DNA of 6,080 bases from Betaproteobacteria bacterium (lineage in GTDB: Bacteria; Pseudomonadota; Gammaproteobacteria; Burkholderiales; SG8-39). Of this stretch, positions 5,981 to 6,080 are shown one piece after another; position 1 is the first letter of the stretch, and each line of letters begins with the position of its first letter. The stretch spans positions 1-6,080 of the forward strand of contig VBCJ01000176.1 of assembly GCA_005884335.1 (NCBI GenBank). Direction: 5' to 3'. A program made the position numbers and the translations under genes. Below the pieces are notes generated by a model. That model was not told where the DNA came from and did no database searches. It saw nothing but the letters and a program-made list of their open reading frames with translations.

Positions 5981-6080
5981 TTACTTGCGCAGGCCAAGTT
6001 GCTCGATCAGCTCGTGATATTTCCCGTTGTTCTTTCGCTTGAGGTAATCGAGTATCTTGCGACGCTGGCTCACCATCTTC
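5981..6080 (-). CDS. rpsO: 30S ribosomal protein S15, C-terminal part
   Basis: The last 32 codons and the TAA stop (5983-5981) of rpsO; the rest of the gene lies past the right edge. The translated end contains MVSQRRKILDYLKRK and closes with LIEQLGLRK, which match the C-terminal helix of bacterial S15 (E. coli MVSQRRKLLDYLKRK, ending LIERLGLRR). S15 binds 16S rRNA early in assembly of the 30S platform. It lies 131 bases upstream of pnp on the same strand, the standard proteobacterial arrangement. Confidence 0.96.
   Translation of the reverse strand, partial: KMVSQRRKILDYLKRKNNGKYHELIEQLGLRK

Noticed and set aside
1..6080. A previously undescribed system such as a defence island, retron, CRISPR or toxin-antitoxin module
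   Set aside because: Every larger open frame is assigned to a known family or is a shadow of one. I see no repeat array, transposase, reverse transcriptase or paired small genes.

Overview
This is an ordinary chromosomal stretch of a moderately GC-rich bacterium, almost certainly a proteobacterium (beta or gamma class; I cannot place it more exactly). The evidence is the rpsO-pnp gene pair, a four-cysteine DksA very close to the Escherichia coli protein, and CCA-encoding tRNA genes. I see no insertion sequence, prophage, CRISPR array or rRNA.

Layout from left to right. Positions 1-2867, all on the minus strand, hold three closely spaced genes transcribed right to left: a YfcG-like glutathione S-transferase (2163-2867), a secreted M28-family zinc metallopeptidase with a PA domain (419-2140), and the N-terminal part of a POT/PTR-family proton-coupled peptide transporter that runs off the left edge (1-402). 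The gaps are 22 and 16 bases, which suggests one operon. The peptidase would make small peptides outside the cytoplasm and the transporter would import them. Upstream lie two tandem minus-strand tRNA genes, tRNA-Pro(UGG) then tRNA-Arg(UCU), with a good sigma70-type promoter in front of tRNA-Pro.

Divergent from the tRNAs is dksA (3258-3677, plus strand), encoding the RNA polymerase-binding partner of ppGpp. It appears to start at TTG. dksA and pnp are convergent and share a strong bidirectional terminator (3698-3723). pnp (3741-5849, minus strand) encodes polynucleotide phosphorylase with all expected domains and catalytic residues. Upstream of it is the 3' end of rpsO (ribosomal protein S15), with an intergenic terminator-like hairpin and a structured pnp leader.

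I looked for a novel system and did not find one. The observations worth checking are the peptidase/transporter/GST cluster, the possible tRNA-mRNA co-transcript, the divergent tRNA/dksA control region, and several start-codon choices that automatic callers could get wrong. No stretch longer than 300 bases lacks a gene; the longest is the 134-base region between tRNA-Pro and dksA.
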